From Cellulosimicrobium sp. Marseille-Q4280 (GTDB lineage Bacteria; Actinomycetota; Actinomycetes; Actinomycetales; Cellulomonadaceae), in contig NZ_CALPBY010000009.1 of the NCBI RefSeq assembly GCF_943181405.1, positions 151,174 through 215,173 of the forward strand: a stretch of 64,000 nucleotides of DNA, read 5' to 3'. Below the pieces are notes generated by a model. It ran no database searches, was not told where the DNA came from, and saw only the letters and a program-made list of their open reading frames with translations. Made by a program: the position numbers and the translations under genes. Shown here one piece after another: positions 22,669 through 30,290 of this stretch. How positions within the stretch are numbered: position 1 is the first letter of the stretch; each line of letters begins with the position of its first letter.

Positions 22669-24411
22669 ATGACGACGTCCACCACCCGCGGCCGCGGCCG
22701 CCCCAACCGGGCCGTAGCCCTGCTGGCCGTGAGCGCCATCGGCGCCGTGGGCCTCGTCGCCGGCGCGGCGCCCGCCTTCGCGGCGCCCGTCCTGGTCGAG
22801 CCCGGCGTGATCAGCCTCGACCCGGACTGCCCGACCGACGTCGGCGACACCAGCGACGGCACCTGCACCTGGCTGCGCGTCTCCCCGTCGTCGTACCTGA
22901 CCTCGGCGGAGCTCACGCCCGCCCAGCTCGAGGCGACGGTCGTGAACCTCTACCAGGGCGAGACCCTGGTGGCGTCCGGCAGCCCGGCGGCCGAGTTCGG
23001 CATCGCGGACCTGTACTTCTTCGGGCTGCGCGCGGGCACCTACACCGTCGAGGTCGTCAGCCCCGACGGCTTCCAGCAGGTCGGCGACTTCGCCACGGGC
23101 GTCGTCCCGGGCACCACGACCCGCACCGAGGTGACCTTCGCCCCGTCCGGCGGCGTGCTGACGTCGCGGTCCCTGCAGATGCGCATGGCCCCGGCGGACC
23201 TGGAGCTCGGCCAGCTGGGGATCGACGTGTGGGTCGACACGAACCTCAACGGCATCCGCGACGCCGGCGAGACCGGCCCGTCGTCCTCGGTGTCGATCGA
23301 CATCCGCAACCAGGACTCCGCGCGCGACGGCATGACGCCGATCAACGCGTTCAACGAGTACCTGTACGACTACGAGCGCACGTACCACGTGGCGACCGGC
23401 ACCTACGACGTCGAGTACGACTACTTCGGCTCCGACGGCCTGGTCCCGCTGGCCGGCATCGACCCGCAGACCGGAACGGGCACCGTGACGGTCGCGCCGA
23501 ACGGCGTGCTGCGGATCCCGCTCGGCCAGCCCGGTGACGTCGTCACCCCGCCGGCCCCGGCCGCCCCGGTGGTCTCGCTGAGCTCGGGTCCGGGGGACCA
23601 GACGCAGTCCACGACCGCGGAGTTCGTGTTCGTGGTCGACAGCCCCGAGGCGACGCTGAACTGGTCGCTGGACGGCGGCCCGAGCACCGGCACCCTCGGG
23701 CGCACGGTGTCGCTGGCCGACCTGAGCGTGGGTGCGCACGAGCTGCGTGCCACCGCGGCGCTCGACGGCCTGGTCTCCAACGAGATCGTCGTCAACTGGG
23801 AGGTCCTCGCCGAGGGCACCACGCCCACGCCGAACCCCTCCCCGTCGCCGGGCGAGGGCGAGGGCACGGACCCGGCCCCCGGCCAGGGCACCGGTGAGGA
23901 CGGCGAGGTCCAGCGGTTCGACGTCGCCCAGGGCCAGGCGCTGGTCGTCAACGGCTTCGGCTTCGACGCCGGCGAGCAGGTCGAGGTCCGCTTCCTGCCC
24001 GAGGACGTCATCCTCGACACGGTGACGGCCGAGGCTGACGGCACGGTCCGCGTCCAGGTGAGCGTGCCGACCGACGCCGAGGTGGGCCTGCACTCGCTGC
24101 GGCTGACCGGCCTGACGTCGGGCGTCACGCAGTACGTGGACCTGAACGTCTCCGAGGCGCCGGCCGCCCCGGTCGACGGCGAGGACCCGGCCGCGACGCC
24201 GGGCGCCGGGCAGGACGCGACCGAGGTCCAGGCGACCAACGGCCGCACCGAGCTCGAGATGACCGGTGTCGACGAGACCACGAAGTACGTCGGCGCGGCC
24301 GCGCTGGCGGCGGTGGCGCTCGGCGGCGGGCTGGTGCTCGCGCGCAAGCGCATGAACCGCAACGGCGAGGCGGCCTACCAGGCGCAGCGTCTGAGCATGC
24401 TGATCGGCTGA
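22669..24411 (+). CDS. Cell-surface protein with signal peptide and LEMTG-type wall-sorting signal
   Basis: The 580-residue product has a classical signal peptide (residues 1-~40, basic start then AVALLAVSAIGAVGLVAGAA, cleavage near AFAAP). One module has a Ca-binding SdrD-B look (VWVDTNLNGIRDAGETG); Ig-like beta modules and a Pro/Gly/Glu linker follow. The C terminus has the three parts of a sortase signal: LEMTG, a hydrophobic helix (AAALAAVALGGGLVLA) and RKRMNRN. LEMTG is a variant of LPXTG. AGGAGA is the SD. It faces a convergent sortase-like gene across a terminator. Confidence 0.85.
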   Translation: MTTSTTRGRGRPNRAVALLAVSAIGAVGLVAGAAPAFAAPVLVEPGVISLDPDCPTDVGDTSDGTCTWLRVSPSSYLTSAELTPAQLEATVVNLYQGETLVASGSPAAEFGIADLYFFGLRAGTYTVEVVSPDGFQQVGDFATGVVPGTTTRTEVTFAPSGGVLTSRSLQMRMAPADLELGQLGIDVWVDTNLNGIRDAGETGPSSSVSIDIRNQDSARDGMTPINAFNEYLYDYERTYHVATGTYDVEYDYFGSDGLVPLAGIDPQTGTGTVTVAPNGVLRIPLGQPGDVVTPPAPAAPVVSLSSGPGDQTQSTTAEFVFVVDSPEATLNWSLDGGPSTGTLGRTVSLADLSVGAHELRATAALDGLVSNEIVVNWEVLAEGTTPTPNPSPSPGEGEGTDPAPGQGTGEDGEVQRFDVAQGQALVVNGFGFDAGEQVEVRFLPEDVILDTVTAEADGTVRVQVSVPTDAEVGLHSLRLTGLTSGVTQYVDLNVSEAPAAPVDGEDPAATPGAGQDATEVQATNGRTELEMTGVDETTKYVGAAALAAVALGGGLVLARKRMNRNGEAAYQAQRLSMLIG

Positions 24412-24429
24412 GCCTGACCGGCTGAGCAA

Positions 24430-24473
24430 CGACGAAGCCCCCGGACCCTCACCAGGGCCGGGGGCTTCGTCGT
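24430..24473. terminator. Bidirectional terminator between convergent genes
   Basis: Long stem (ACGACGAAGCCCCCGG and its complement) between the surface-protein stop and the minus-strand stop at 24487. Confidence 0.85.
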
Positions 24474-24486
24474 TCGCGGGGTGGGG

Positions 24487-25407
24487 TCAGCCGACCTTGA
24501 CCACGCCGACGATCCGCATGAGGTTGGAGTTCACGTAGCAGGTCTGCAGCAGGACCGACCCGCCGATGCCGTAGGCCGCGGTGACGGAGTCGCCCTTGGC
24601 GACGTTGCGCGAGTCGACGACCTGGTAGACGCCGTCGAGGCCGCCGCCGGAGATCGCGACCATCTGGCCCATGCCGAGCGACAGGATCGGCGAGCCGCCG
24701 CAGTGCTCGTGGATCGGCAGGTACGCCTTGCCCTCGATGTTCGACGACCAGCGGGTCACGCCGCCGGCGCAGGCGTCGACCGCGCCCTGGCCGCCGGAGT
24801 TCACGATCCGGGTGGACCAGGCGACGCCGGACGGGGCGACCTGCTCGACGACCGCGGCGGTGCGCTCGGACTGGTTGGCGCGCTGGGCGGCCTTGCGTGC
24901 CGCGGCCTCGGCGGCTGCCTTCTCGGCGGCGATCCGCTCGGCCTCGATGCGGGCGTCCTCGGCGGCCTGCCACGCGGCCTGAGACTCGGTGACGGCCGGG
25001 GCGGCGTCTGTCGCGGCGGTGCCGGCGGCGCGGATGGCGACGACGTCGAGGTCCTCGCCGTCCTGGGTGGCGGCCTGGGTGGCGGCGGTGATCGCGGTGG
25101 CCAGGGCGGTGCGCAGCGTCTCGTCGGCGTTGGGGGAGGCATCGAGCACAGCCTGGGCCGCGGCGGCACCGGCAGTGGCGGCCTTGCGCGCCTCGGTGAT
25201 CTCGATGGCGTCGCGGCGGGCGATCTCGCGGCCGAGCCACCCGTTGTAGGCCTCGGCGCGGATGGACGTGGCCTCGGCCTGCAGGGCGACCTGGGCGATG
25301 TTGTGCCGGTCGAGCGCGATGGCGCCGGTGGCCGCTGCGCCGACGGTGATGGTCGTGGTCAGGGTGATGGCGACGAGGCGGCGGGTGGTGGTCTTGCGCT
25401 GCGACAC
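24487..25407 (-). CDS. Exported coiled-coil protein with C-terminal sortase-like domain
   Basis: Read from GTG 25407 with an AGGAG SD, this is a 306-residue protein. It has an N-terminal membrane/signal segment (about 10-32), a long Ala/Glu/Arg-rich coiled coil (about 40-190), and a C-terminal domain of ~110 residues. That domain follows the sortase pattern: an early His (YLPIHEHCGG), a central strand set (MGQMVAISGGGLDGVYQVV), the catalytic-type LLQTCY and a later Arg (LMRIVGVV). H, C and R are all present, but the domain is small and the fit is by eye. The convergent neighbour carries a sorting signal, a natural substrate. Confidence 0.6.
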   Translation of the reverse strand: MSQRKTTTRRLVAITLTTTITVGAAATGAIALDRHNIAQVALQAEATSIRAEAYNGWLGREIARRDAIEITEARKAATAGAAAAQAVLDASPNADETLRTALATAITAATQAATQDGEDLDVVAIRAAGTAATDAAPAVTESQAAWQAAEDARIEAERIAAEKAAAEAAARKAAQRANQSERTAAVVEQVAPSGVAWSTRIVNSGGQGAVDACAGGVTRWSSNIEGKAYLPIHEHCGGSPILSLGMGQMVAISGGGLDGVYQVVDSRNVAKGDSVTAAYGIGGSVLLQTCYVNSNLMRIVGVVKVG

Positions 25408-25457
25408 GGTGGTTCTCCTGTTCGGGTGCCAGCCCCATCGGCTGGCTCGGAGGAGAG

Positions 25458-25467
25458 ATGTGCGGCA
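25458..25467 (-). promoter_or_regulatory. TGCCGCACAT element, minus strand
   Basis: Exact copy on the minus strand, 50 nt before GTG 25407, which has an SD. It shows that the element follows gene orientation. Confidence 0.65.
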
Positions 25468-25524
25468 ACGCGCCAATCTGAGACGTTCGGGAGTAAAGTG
25501 AATCAAGGGGGTACGACGGTGGCC

Positions 25525-25534
25525 TGCCGCACAT
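25525..25534 (+). promoter_or_regulatory. TGCCGCACAT element ahead of a possible small RNA
   Basis: Exact copy with no gene directly after it; a terminator follows 67 nt later. Confidence 0.5.
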
Positions 25535-25543
25535 CTACTCAGC

Positions 25544-25633
25544 ACGCGGTCGCGCGTGGAGCTGGACCTGATCCCTCCGGTGTGGCCGCACCAACTCGCA
25601 CGACGCCCGCCGGAATTTCATCCGGCGGGCGTC
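25544..25633 (+). ncRNA. Candidate small RNA between promoter element and terminator
   Basis: If transcription starts about 10 nt after the element at 25525, it would end at the strong hairpin 25602-25633, giving a ~90-nt RNA. A GTG-started frame from 25548 (VELDLIPPVW..) would read through the terminator to 25690 and has no SD, so a non-coding product is favoured. Structure and function unknown. Confidence 0.35.
25602..25633 (+). terminator. Intrinsic terminator
   Basis: 13-bp perfect stem (GACGCCCGCCGGA) with a 6-nt loop ATTTCA, then TGTCGC. Confidence 0.8.
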
Positions 25634-25675
25634 TGTCGCGCCCGGGCCTTGACCTGCCACAATGGCGCGCCATCT

Positions 25676-25685
25676 TGCCGCACAT
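25676..25685 (+). promoter_or_regulatory. TGCCGCACAT element, 9 nt before ATG 25695
   Basis: Exact copy; spacer AGGTAGACC, no usable SD. Confidence 0.7.
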
Positions 25686-25694
25686 AGGTAGACC

Positions 25695-26486
25695 ATGACC
25701 ACCACCGACTATCCCGAAGTCGCCCTCGCCTGGGTCGACGTGGAGACCACCGACCTGAACCCCTGGGTCGGCCCCGACTTCCCCGGCAAGCCGATCGTGG
25801 AGGCCCACGCCGAGCGCGGACGCCTGCTCGAGATCGCCATGCACGTGACCGACCTCGACCTGAACGTCCTCGACGGTGAGGGCCTGAGCTTCGTCGTGGC
25901 GTACAGCCCCGAGGAGGCAGCCGATCTGCGCCAGCGCGCCTCGGGGTTCGTGCAGCAGATGCACGCCAACACCGGCCTGTGGGACCGGATCGCCGACCCG
26001 AAGCAGAGCACGCCGCTGGACCAGGTCGACAAGCTGCTCACCGAGCACCTGCAGCGGTTCGCGCCCGAGGCGCGCACGGCGCGTGTGGCCGGCAACTCCG
26101 TTCGCCTGGACCTGAACTACCTCGAGGCGAACGTGCCGAGCCTGTACCAGCACGCGCACTACCGGATGCTCGACGTCTCGTCCTGGGCCGGGCCGGCGCA
26201 GTGGTGGTGCGACATCAAGCCGATGACCAAGAAGCTCGCGCACACCGCGACCGGCGACATCCGCGAGTCCATCGCCGAGATGCGCTACCTGCGCGACGCG
26301 ATCGGCATGGGCCCCAAGCCCATGACCATCGCCCAGGCCGCGGCCGAGCTCGACGTCTCGCGCGCCACCGTCGACCGGATGCTGCGCGCGGGGCACCTGC
26401 GCGTGGCGAGCGTCAGCGCGGGCGGCCAGCGCCGCGTCGAGGCGGCCTCCGTCCACGAGTTCCGCACCGCCCGGATGGGTGGCTGA
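25695..26486 (+). CDS. Oligoribonuclease-like DEDD exonuclease fused to a C-terminal HTH domain
   Basis: Residues 1-~205 of this 263-residue protein follow the DEDDh exonuclease pattern: WVDVETTDLNPW (D, E), LLEIAMHVTDLDL, GNSVRLDLNYLE (third D), and a terminal HTATGDIRESIAEMRYLR (H and D). This is the Orn arrangement, although ~30 residues longer near the N terminus. Residues ~208-263 are a MerR/excisionase-type HTH (MTIAQAAAELDVSRATVDRMLRAGHLRVASV) with a wing. Orn degrades 2-5-nt RNAs; the DNA-binding fusion is unusual and may localise or autoregulate it. Confidence 0.8.
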   Translation: MTTTDYPEVALAWVDVETTDLNPWVGPDFPGKPIVEAHAERGRLLEIAMHVTDLDLNVLDGEGLSFVVAYSPEEAADLRQRASGFVQQMHANTGLWDRIADPKQSTPLDQVDKLLTEHLQRFAPEARTARVAGNSVRLDLNYLEANVPSLYQHAHYRMLDVSSWAGPAQWWCDIKPMTKKLAHTATGDIRESIAEMRYLRDAIGMGPKPMTIAQAAAELDVSRATVDRMLRAGHLRVASVSAGGQRRVEAASVHEFRTARMGG

Positions 26487-26695
26487 CCGGCGCGTCGGCG
26501 CACTCCTGACCTGCTGCCACCGGCCCCGCACGTAGCGTGATCGGTGGCAGCAGGCGTCGCCACCCGCTCGTTCGCACGGCCCCCGCACGGCCCGCGAGCA
26601 CCACGAGCCAAGGTCCCTTCGGATCACGCCCAGCAGATCCTTCGTGCCGCGACCCAGGCGCGCCAGTGCGGGAGGAGCGCCGGGAAGAACACGTC

Positions 26696-29137
26696 ATGAC
26701 CCGCAACGCCCGCCGCAAGGCCGCCGTCCGCGCCCTCGCCGCCTCCCGCGGCACCACCTACACCGCCGCGCTGCGCGAGCACGAGCACCACCCCGCGGTC
26801 GTGCACCTGGCCCTGCACCCCGGCGCCAGCACGAGCGACCTCGTCGCCGCGACCGGCATGTCGCTGCTCGACCTGCGGCGCACCGGCCGGGCGGCCGGGT
26901 TCGGCCAGCTCGCCGACGGCACCTGGTGGCTGAGCGAGCAGGACGAGGGCATCTCCGCGGCGGTCGCCGCCCACCAGGCGACCGCGCCCGGGCCGCTGGA
27001 CGTCCTGCTCGGGCACACCGGCGACCTCAAGGCGGTCCACCTGACCGGCGGGCGCACCTGGGCCGTGACCGGCATCGCCGGCGTCGGCAAGACGACGCTC
27101 GTGCGCCGGGTCATCGACGCCGCCCTCGAGCAGGGGCGGACCGTCTACCGCATCTGCGGCGACACCGAGGTCGGCGGCCTGGCCGGTGAGCTGTGCACCT
27201 GGAGCACCCTGACCCACCGGTTCCCGGCCGAGATGGCCGACCTCCTGGAGCGCGCCTTCGCCGACGCCACCGGCCCGCTGGTCGTGGTCGACGACATCGC
27301 ATCGGTGCTGCACGCACTCGACGAGCGCGAGCGCGCCCAGGTGGCCTCCGGCGCCCGGCGCACCGACACCTGGCGCGCCCGCGCCGCCCTGGCCCGGGTC
27401 GTGGACACCTACGACAGCTCGGGGCGCACCGTCGTGCTGGCCGGCGTCGTCGACCTGGAGCGCGACGACCCGCGACTGCACCCGTGGCTGGGGTGGGCCT
27501 CGCGCACGATCGACGCGCGCTTCGGTCAGCCGTGGCACGAGCGCGTCGGCGTGCTGCACGACGGCTCCGTCCGCACGAGGTTCGCGCTGCAGCCCCTGCA
27601 GATGCAGGTGCGCGCCCTGGCGGCGGGGGAGCGGGTCCAGTTCACCGACTCCGGGCGCTGGTGGCTCGTGCGGGCCGTGTCCTCCTCGGGCCGCTACGTC
27701 GCCCTGTCCTCCCCGCACAACCTCACCGGCGACGACTTCTACACCGTCATCGACCGCGCCCGCGCGATCCGCGCCGCGGACGACCGCGTGCTCGGCGCCG
27801 GGTGGCGCACCGACGAGGACTTCACCACCAACCTGCGCCGCATCGAGTCCGGCGACCTGCGCCTGTCGGTGCGCAACCGCGCGGGCGCCGACATCGCCGC
27901 CGTCCGCGACCCGGACCCGGCGCGCAAGCCGTCCCCGCCCGCGCGCCTGGCCGCGCCGGCCGGGCTGCAGCGCACCGTCGTGCCCATCGCGACCACCGAC
28001 GCCGGCACCGCGACGCTCGGCGGGCACCAGACCTCGCACGTCCTGGTGACCGGCCCGAACCGGTACGCGGCCGCGCAGGACCTGATCGACCGGCTGCAGG
28101 ACGCCGGATGGCACGGCGAAGCGTCCCTGGACCCCGAGTCCGGGTCCGAGGCGGCGCTGGCGACCGCGAGCACCCACGACGAGACGCAGATCGTGGTCGC
28201 CGACGCCCTGGCCGAGCTCGATCGCCGGTACGCGCTGCTGCGCCAGCACGACGTCACCGGGCACGCCGACCTGCCCGCGCCGGTCCGCGTGCCCGACCGG
28301 TTCCTGATGATCGACGTCGACCACGCCGCGGCCGTGCCCGCCCTGGAGGTGAGCCTGAACCGCATCGCCCGCACCGGGCGCGCCGTCGGCGTCCACCTGG
28401 TCGCGATCGCCGAGCGCACCGGCGGCGACATGTCGTGGCGCACCGACGTCTCCCAGCTGCAGACCGACGAGGGCGTGACGTTCTGGCGCGAAGGACTCGG
28501 CAGCTGGGCCACGGTCACCGGCCCGCCGCCCGCGGCCGATCCGGACGCCGTCCCGGGCGACCACGAGGCAGGGGTCGTGCTCGCCGCGAACGCCGGCGGC
28601 CAGCCCGCGCGCTTCGACCTGACCCGAGGGCTGCTCACCGGCGGCACGTACAACCGGCCCGCGAGCGTCATGCGCCTGCTCGCTGACCAGGCCGCGGCCG
28701 CCGGGCGCACCGTGCACCTGGTCACCGCCCGCGCTGACGAGCCGCTGTCCCGCACCTTCCGCGGCGCGACCCTGCACACCCCGGACGAGCTGCCCGACCT
28801 GCTGGAGCAGGCGTCGCGCAGCGACCTCGGCGTGCTCGTGGTCGCCGACGTGCCGGTGGCGGACACCTGGCACGGGCTGAACGGCGACGTCGAGGCGCTC
28901 ACCGCCATCGCGTCGGCAGCCACGGCCGGCGGCACCTGGCTCGTCGACGACACCGGGATCCACGGGTCCCAGCACGCCGCGCGCGGCTGGGCCGGGGCGC
29001 TGGGGTTCCGCTACGGCGCCATCCGATCGCTGTACGGCCGCCAGGCGACCCGCAAGCGCCTCCTGCCGGTCGACGGCGCCGGGCTGGCCCGAACGGCGCC
29101 CGACGGGCCGCTGGAGCTCGTGCGCGCCTACTGCTGA
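26696..29137 (+). CDS. FtsK/EccC-like multi-domain ATPase (DNA or protein translocase)
   Basis: The 813-residue product starts with ALAASRGTTYTAALREHE (the motif shared with the 18176 protein) and a winged-helix-like region. It then has three RecA-like lobes. Lobe 1 has an intact Walker A (GIAGVGKTTL, near residue 130) and Walker B (LVVVDDI). Lobe 2 (from ~430) lacks the GK[ST] loop but keeps FLMIDVDHAAAVP and GRAVGVHLVAIAERTGG, as in FtsK/EccC proteins. Lobe 3 (from ~640) is also degenerate. One active and two degenerate lobes recall EccC. ATG 26696 is preceded by GGGAAG. No membrane anchor is present. Confidence 0.7.
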   Translation: MTRNARRKAAVRALAASRGTTYTAALREHEHHPAVVHLALHPGASTSDLVAATGMSLLDLRRTGRAAGFGQLADGTWWLSEQDEGISAAVAAHQATAPGPLDVLLGHTGDLKAVHLTGGRTWAVTGIAGVGKTTLVRRVIDAALEQGRTVYRICGDTEVGGLAGELCTWSTLTHRFPAEMADLLERAFADATGPLVVVDDIASVLHALDERERAQVASGARRTDTWRARAALARVVDTYDSSGRTVVLAGVVDLERDDPRLHPWLGWASRTIDARFGQPWHERVGVLHDGSVRTRFALQPLQMQVRALAAGERVQFTDSGRWWLVRAVSSSGRYVALSSPHNLTGDDFYTVIDRARAIRAADDRVLGAGWRTDEDFTTNLRRIESGDLRLSVRNRAGADIAAVRDPDPARKPSPPARLAAPAGLQRTVVPIATTDAGTATLGGHQTSHVLVTGPNRYAAAQDLIDRLQDAGWHGEASLDPESGSEAALATASTHDETQIVVADALAELDRRYALLRQHDVTGHADLPAPVRVPDRFLMIDVDHAAAVPALEVSLNRIARTGRAVGVHLVAIAERTGGDMSWRTDVSQLQTDEGVTFWREGLGSWATVTGPPPAADPDAVPGDHEAGVVLAANAGGQPARFDLTRGLLTGGTYNRPASVMRLLADQAAAAGRTVHLVTARADEPLSRTFRGATLHTPDELPDLLEQASRSDLGVLVVADVPVADTWHGLNGDVEALTAIASAATAGGTWLVDDTGIHGSQHAARGWAGALGFRYGAIRSLYGRQATRKRLLPVDGAGLARTAPDGPLELVRAYC

Positions 29138-29174
29138 TCGCCCAGTGCGGCACCCGGCCGCCAGCCCCGCCGGG

Positions 29175-29184
29175 TGCCGCACAT
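29175..29184 (+). promoter_or_regulatory. TGCCGCACAT element, 8 nt before ATG 29193
   Basis: Exact copy with an 8-nt spacer. Confidence 0.65.
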
Positions 29185-29192
29185 CAGCAGGC

Positions 29193-29564
29193 ATGGACTT
29201 CACCGCACCGGCCGCGACCCGCACCGACTCGCGCGTCGTCAAGGTCACCACGACCAGCATCGACCTCGACAGCTGCGACCCGCTGCCGCTGCCCGGGGTG
29301 ATCCACGACCTCGTGCCCTTCGCCGCCACCCTGCGCACGCAGGCCGAGGGGCTCACCCTCACCGACGCCACCCTCACGCTCGAGGTCACCGGCCCCGGCC
29401 AGATCATCCAGACCGGCACCTGGAACGCGCCGCAGGCCCACCGCGACGAGCGCGACCACAGCCCGCTGCGGGGGCACCTGCGTGACCTGCCGGCCGACCT
29501 GCTCTCCGCCATCGCCGCGGCGGCCGATGTCGACCTGACACCCGTGCTGCAGGAGACGCCGTGA
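29193..29564 (+). CDS. Hypothetical protein, tandem paralogue A
   Basis: The 123-residue soluble product has a beta-rich body (LTDATLTLEVTGPGQIIQTGTWNAP) and a C-terminal helix (GHLRDLPADLLSAIAAA). It shares spacing and key phrases with the next gene, so the two are probably duplicates that diverged. The start is defined by the upstream element. The stop overlaps the next GTG (GTGA). Confidence 0.65.
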   Translation: MDFTAPAATRTDSRVVKVTTTSIDLDSCDPLPLPGVIHDLVPFAATLRTQAEGLTLTDATLTLEVTGPGQIIQTGTWNAPQAHRDERDHSPLRGHLRDLPADLLSAIAAAADVDLTPVLQETP

Positions 29565-29923
29565 GCGGCCCGACCGCGAACCTCGTCCGCCGCACCGAGA
29601 CCATCGAGGTCGCCGCGCGGGTCGAGCTGGGCGGCTTCCCCGACCTGAGCCTGCTGCGGGGCGACTCTCCGCTGATCCTGACCCACGCCACGGTCACCGC
29701 CACCGAGCACGACGGCCACGCCTCGTGCCGCGTCCACGTGGTCGGGACGAACCACTGGAACGTCCAGCAGACCGGCACCTTCACCGCCCCGCGCGGCACC
29801 GACACCGACCCCAACGACGCGTACAACGCCCGGGTCGGGCACGTGTCGGACCTGCCCGCAGACCTGCGCGCCGCGCTCGAGGCCGCCACCGGCATCCGCT
29901 TCGCCGACTACGGCGTGGCGTGA
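29561..29923 (+). CDS. Hypothetical protein, tandem paralogue B
   Basis: The 120-residue product parallels its neighbour: LTHATVTATEHDG aligns with LTDATLTLEVTG, QQTGTFTAP with IQTGTWNAP, and GHVSDLPADLRAALEAA with GHLRDLPADLLSAIAAA. Translational coupling suggests the pair works as a heteromer. Function unknown. Confidence 0.65.
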   Translation: MSGPTANLVRRTETIEVAARVELGGFPDLSLLRGDSPLILTHATVTATEHDGHASCRVHVVGTNHWNVQQTGTFTAPRGTDTDPNDAYNARVGHVSDLPADLRAALEAATGIRFADYGVA

Positions 29924-29981
29924 GCGTTCCCGCGCCCGAGCACGACCCGACCAGCACGCGGCCACACCCGAGGAGCGACCG

Positions 29982-30209
29982 ATGGCCCTGACCGCCAGGC
30001 AGACCACCAACCCCGACGAGCTGCGCGTCAACGTCAGCGGGCGCAGCGCGCTCACCGGCGAGCCGTTCGACCCCGACCGCGACGCCGGGTTCTTCGAGCT
30101 GTGCGTCCGCAACGACTACGGGCGGCACTGGCGGTTCGACCGGCACGACGCAGACGCCGGCGAGGCCGTGTTCCGTCGCGAGGCAGAGCAGGACCCGCCC
30201 AGCGCATAG
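29982..30209 (+). CDS. Small hypothetical protein, 75 residues
   Basis: A GAGGAG SD lies before ATG 29982. The product is acidic and soluble, with NVSGRSALTGEPFDPDRDAGFF and WRFDRHDADAGEAVFR. It lies downstream of the paralogue pair and is probably in the same operon. No family recognised. Confidence 0.6.
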   Translation: MALTARQTTNPDELRVNVSGRSALTGEPFDPDRDAGFFELCVRNDYGRHWRFDRHDADAGEAVFRREAEQDPPSA

Positions 30210-30229
30210 CGGCACCCACGCCCGGCGCG

Positions 30230-30239
30230 TGCCGCACAT
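30230..30239 (+). promoter_or_regulatory. TGCCGCACAT element upstream of the C5 methyltransferase
   Basis: Exact copy. ATG 30249 follows after 9 nt and ATG 30245 after 5 nt; the 9-nt ATG opens a short leader ORF. Confidence 0.65.
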
Positions 30240-30248
30240 CGGTCATGC

Positions 30249-30290
30249 ATGAACCTCGACCTGCCGACCCCCGCGCGGGCCGCATCATGA
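30249..30290 (+). CDS. Possible 13-residue leader peptide coupled to the methyltransferase
   Basis: The ATG at the standard 9-nt distance from the promoter element encodes MNLDLPTPARAAS and stops at TGA 30288-30290, which overlaps the ATG of the methyltransferase (ATGA). This arrangement allows translational coupling on a leaderless mRNA. The alternative is direct initiation at ATG 30245 in the methyltransferase frame. Confidence 0.4.
   Translation: MNLDLPTPARAAS

Noticed and set aside
26522-26532. CCCCGCACGTAG as another promoter element
   Set aside because: It differs at the conserved CACAT and is ~160 nt from the next start; could be chance.
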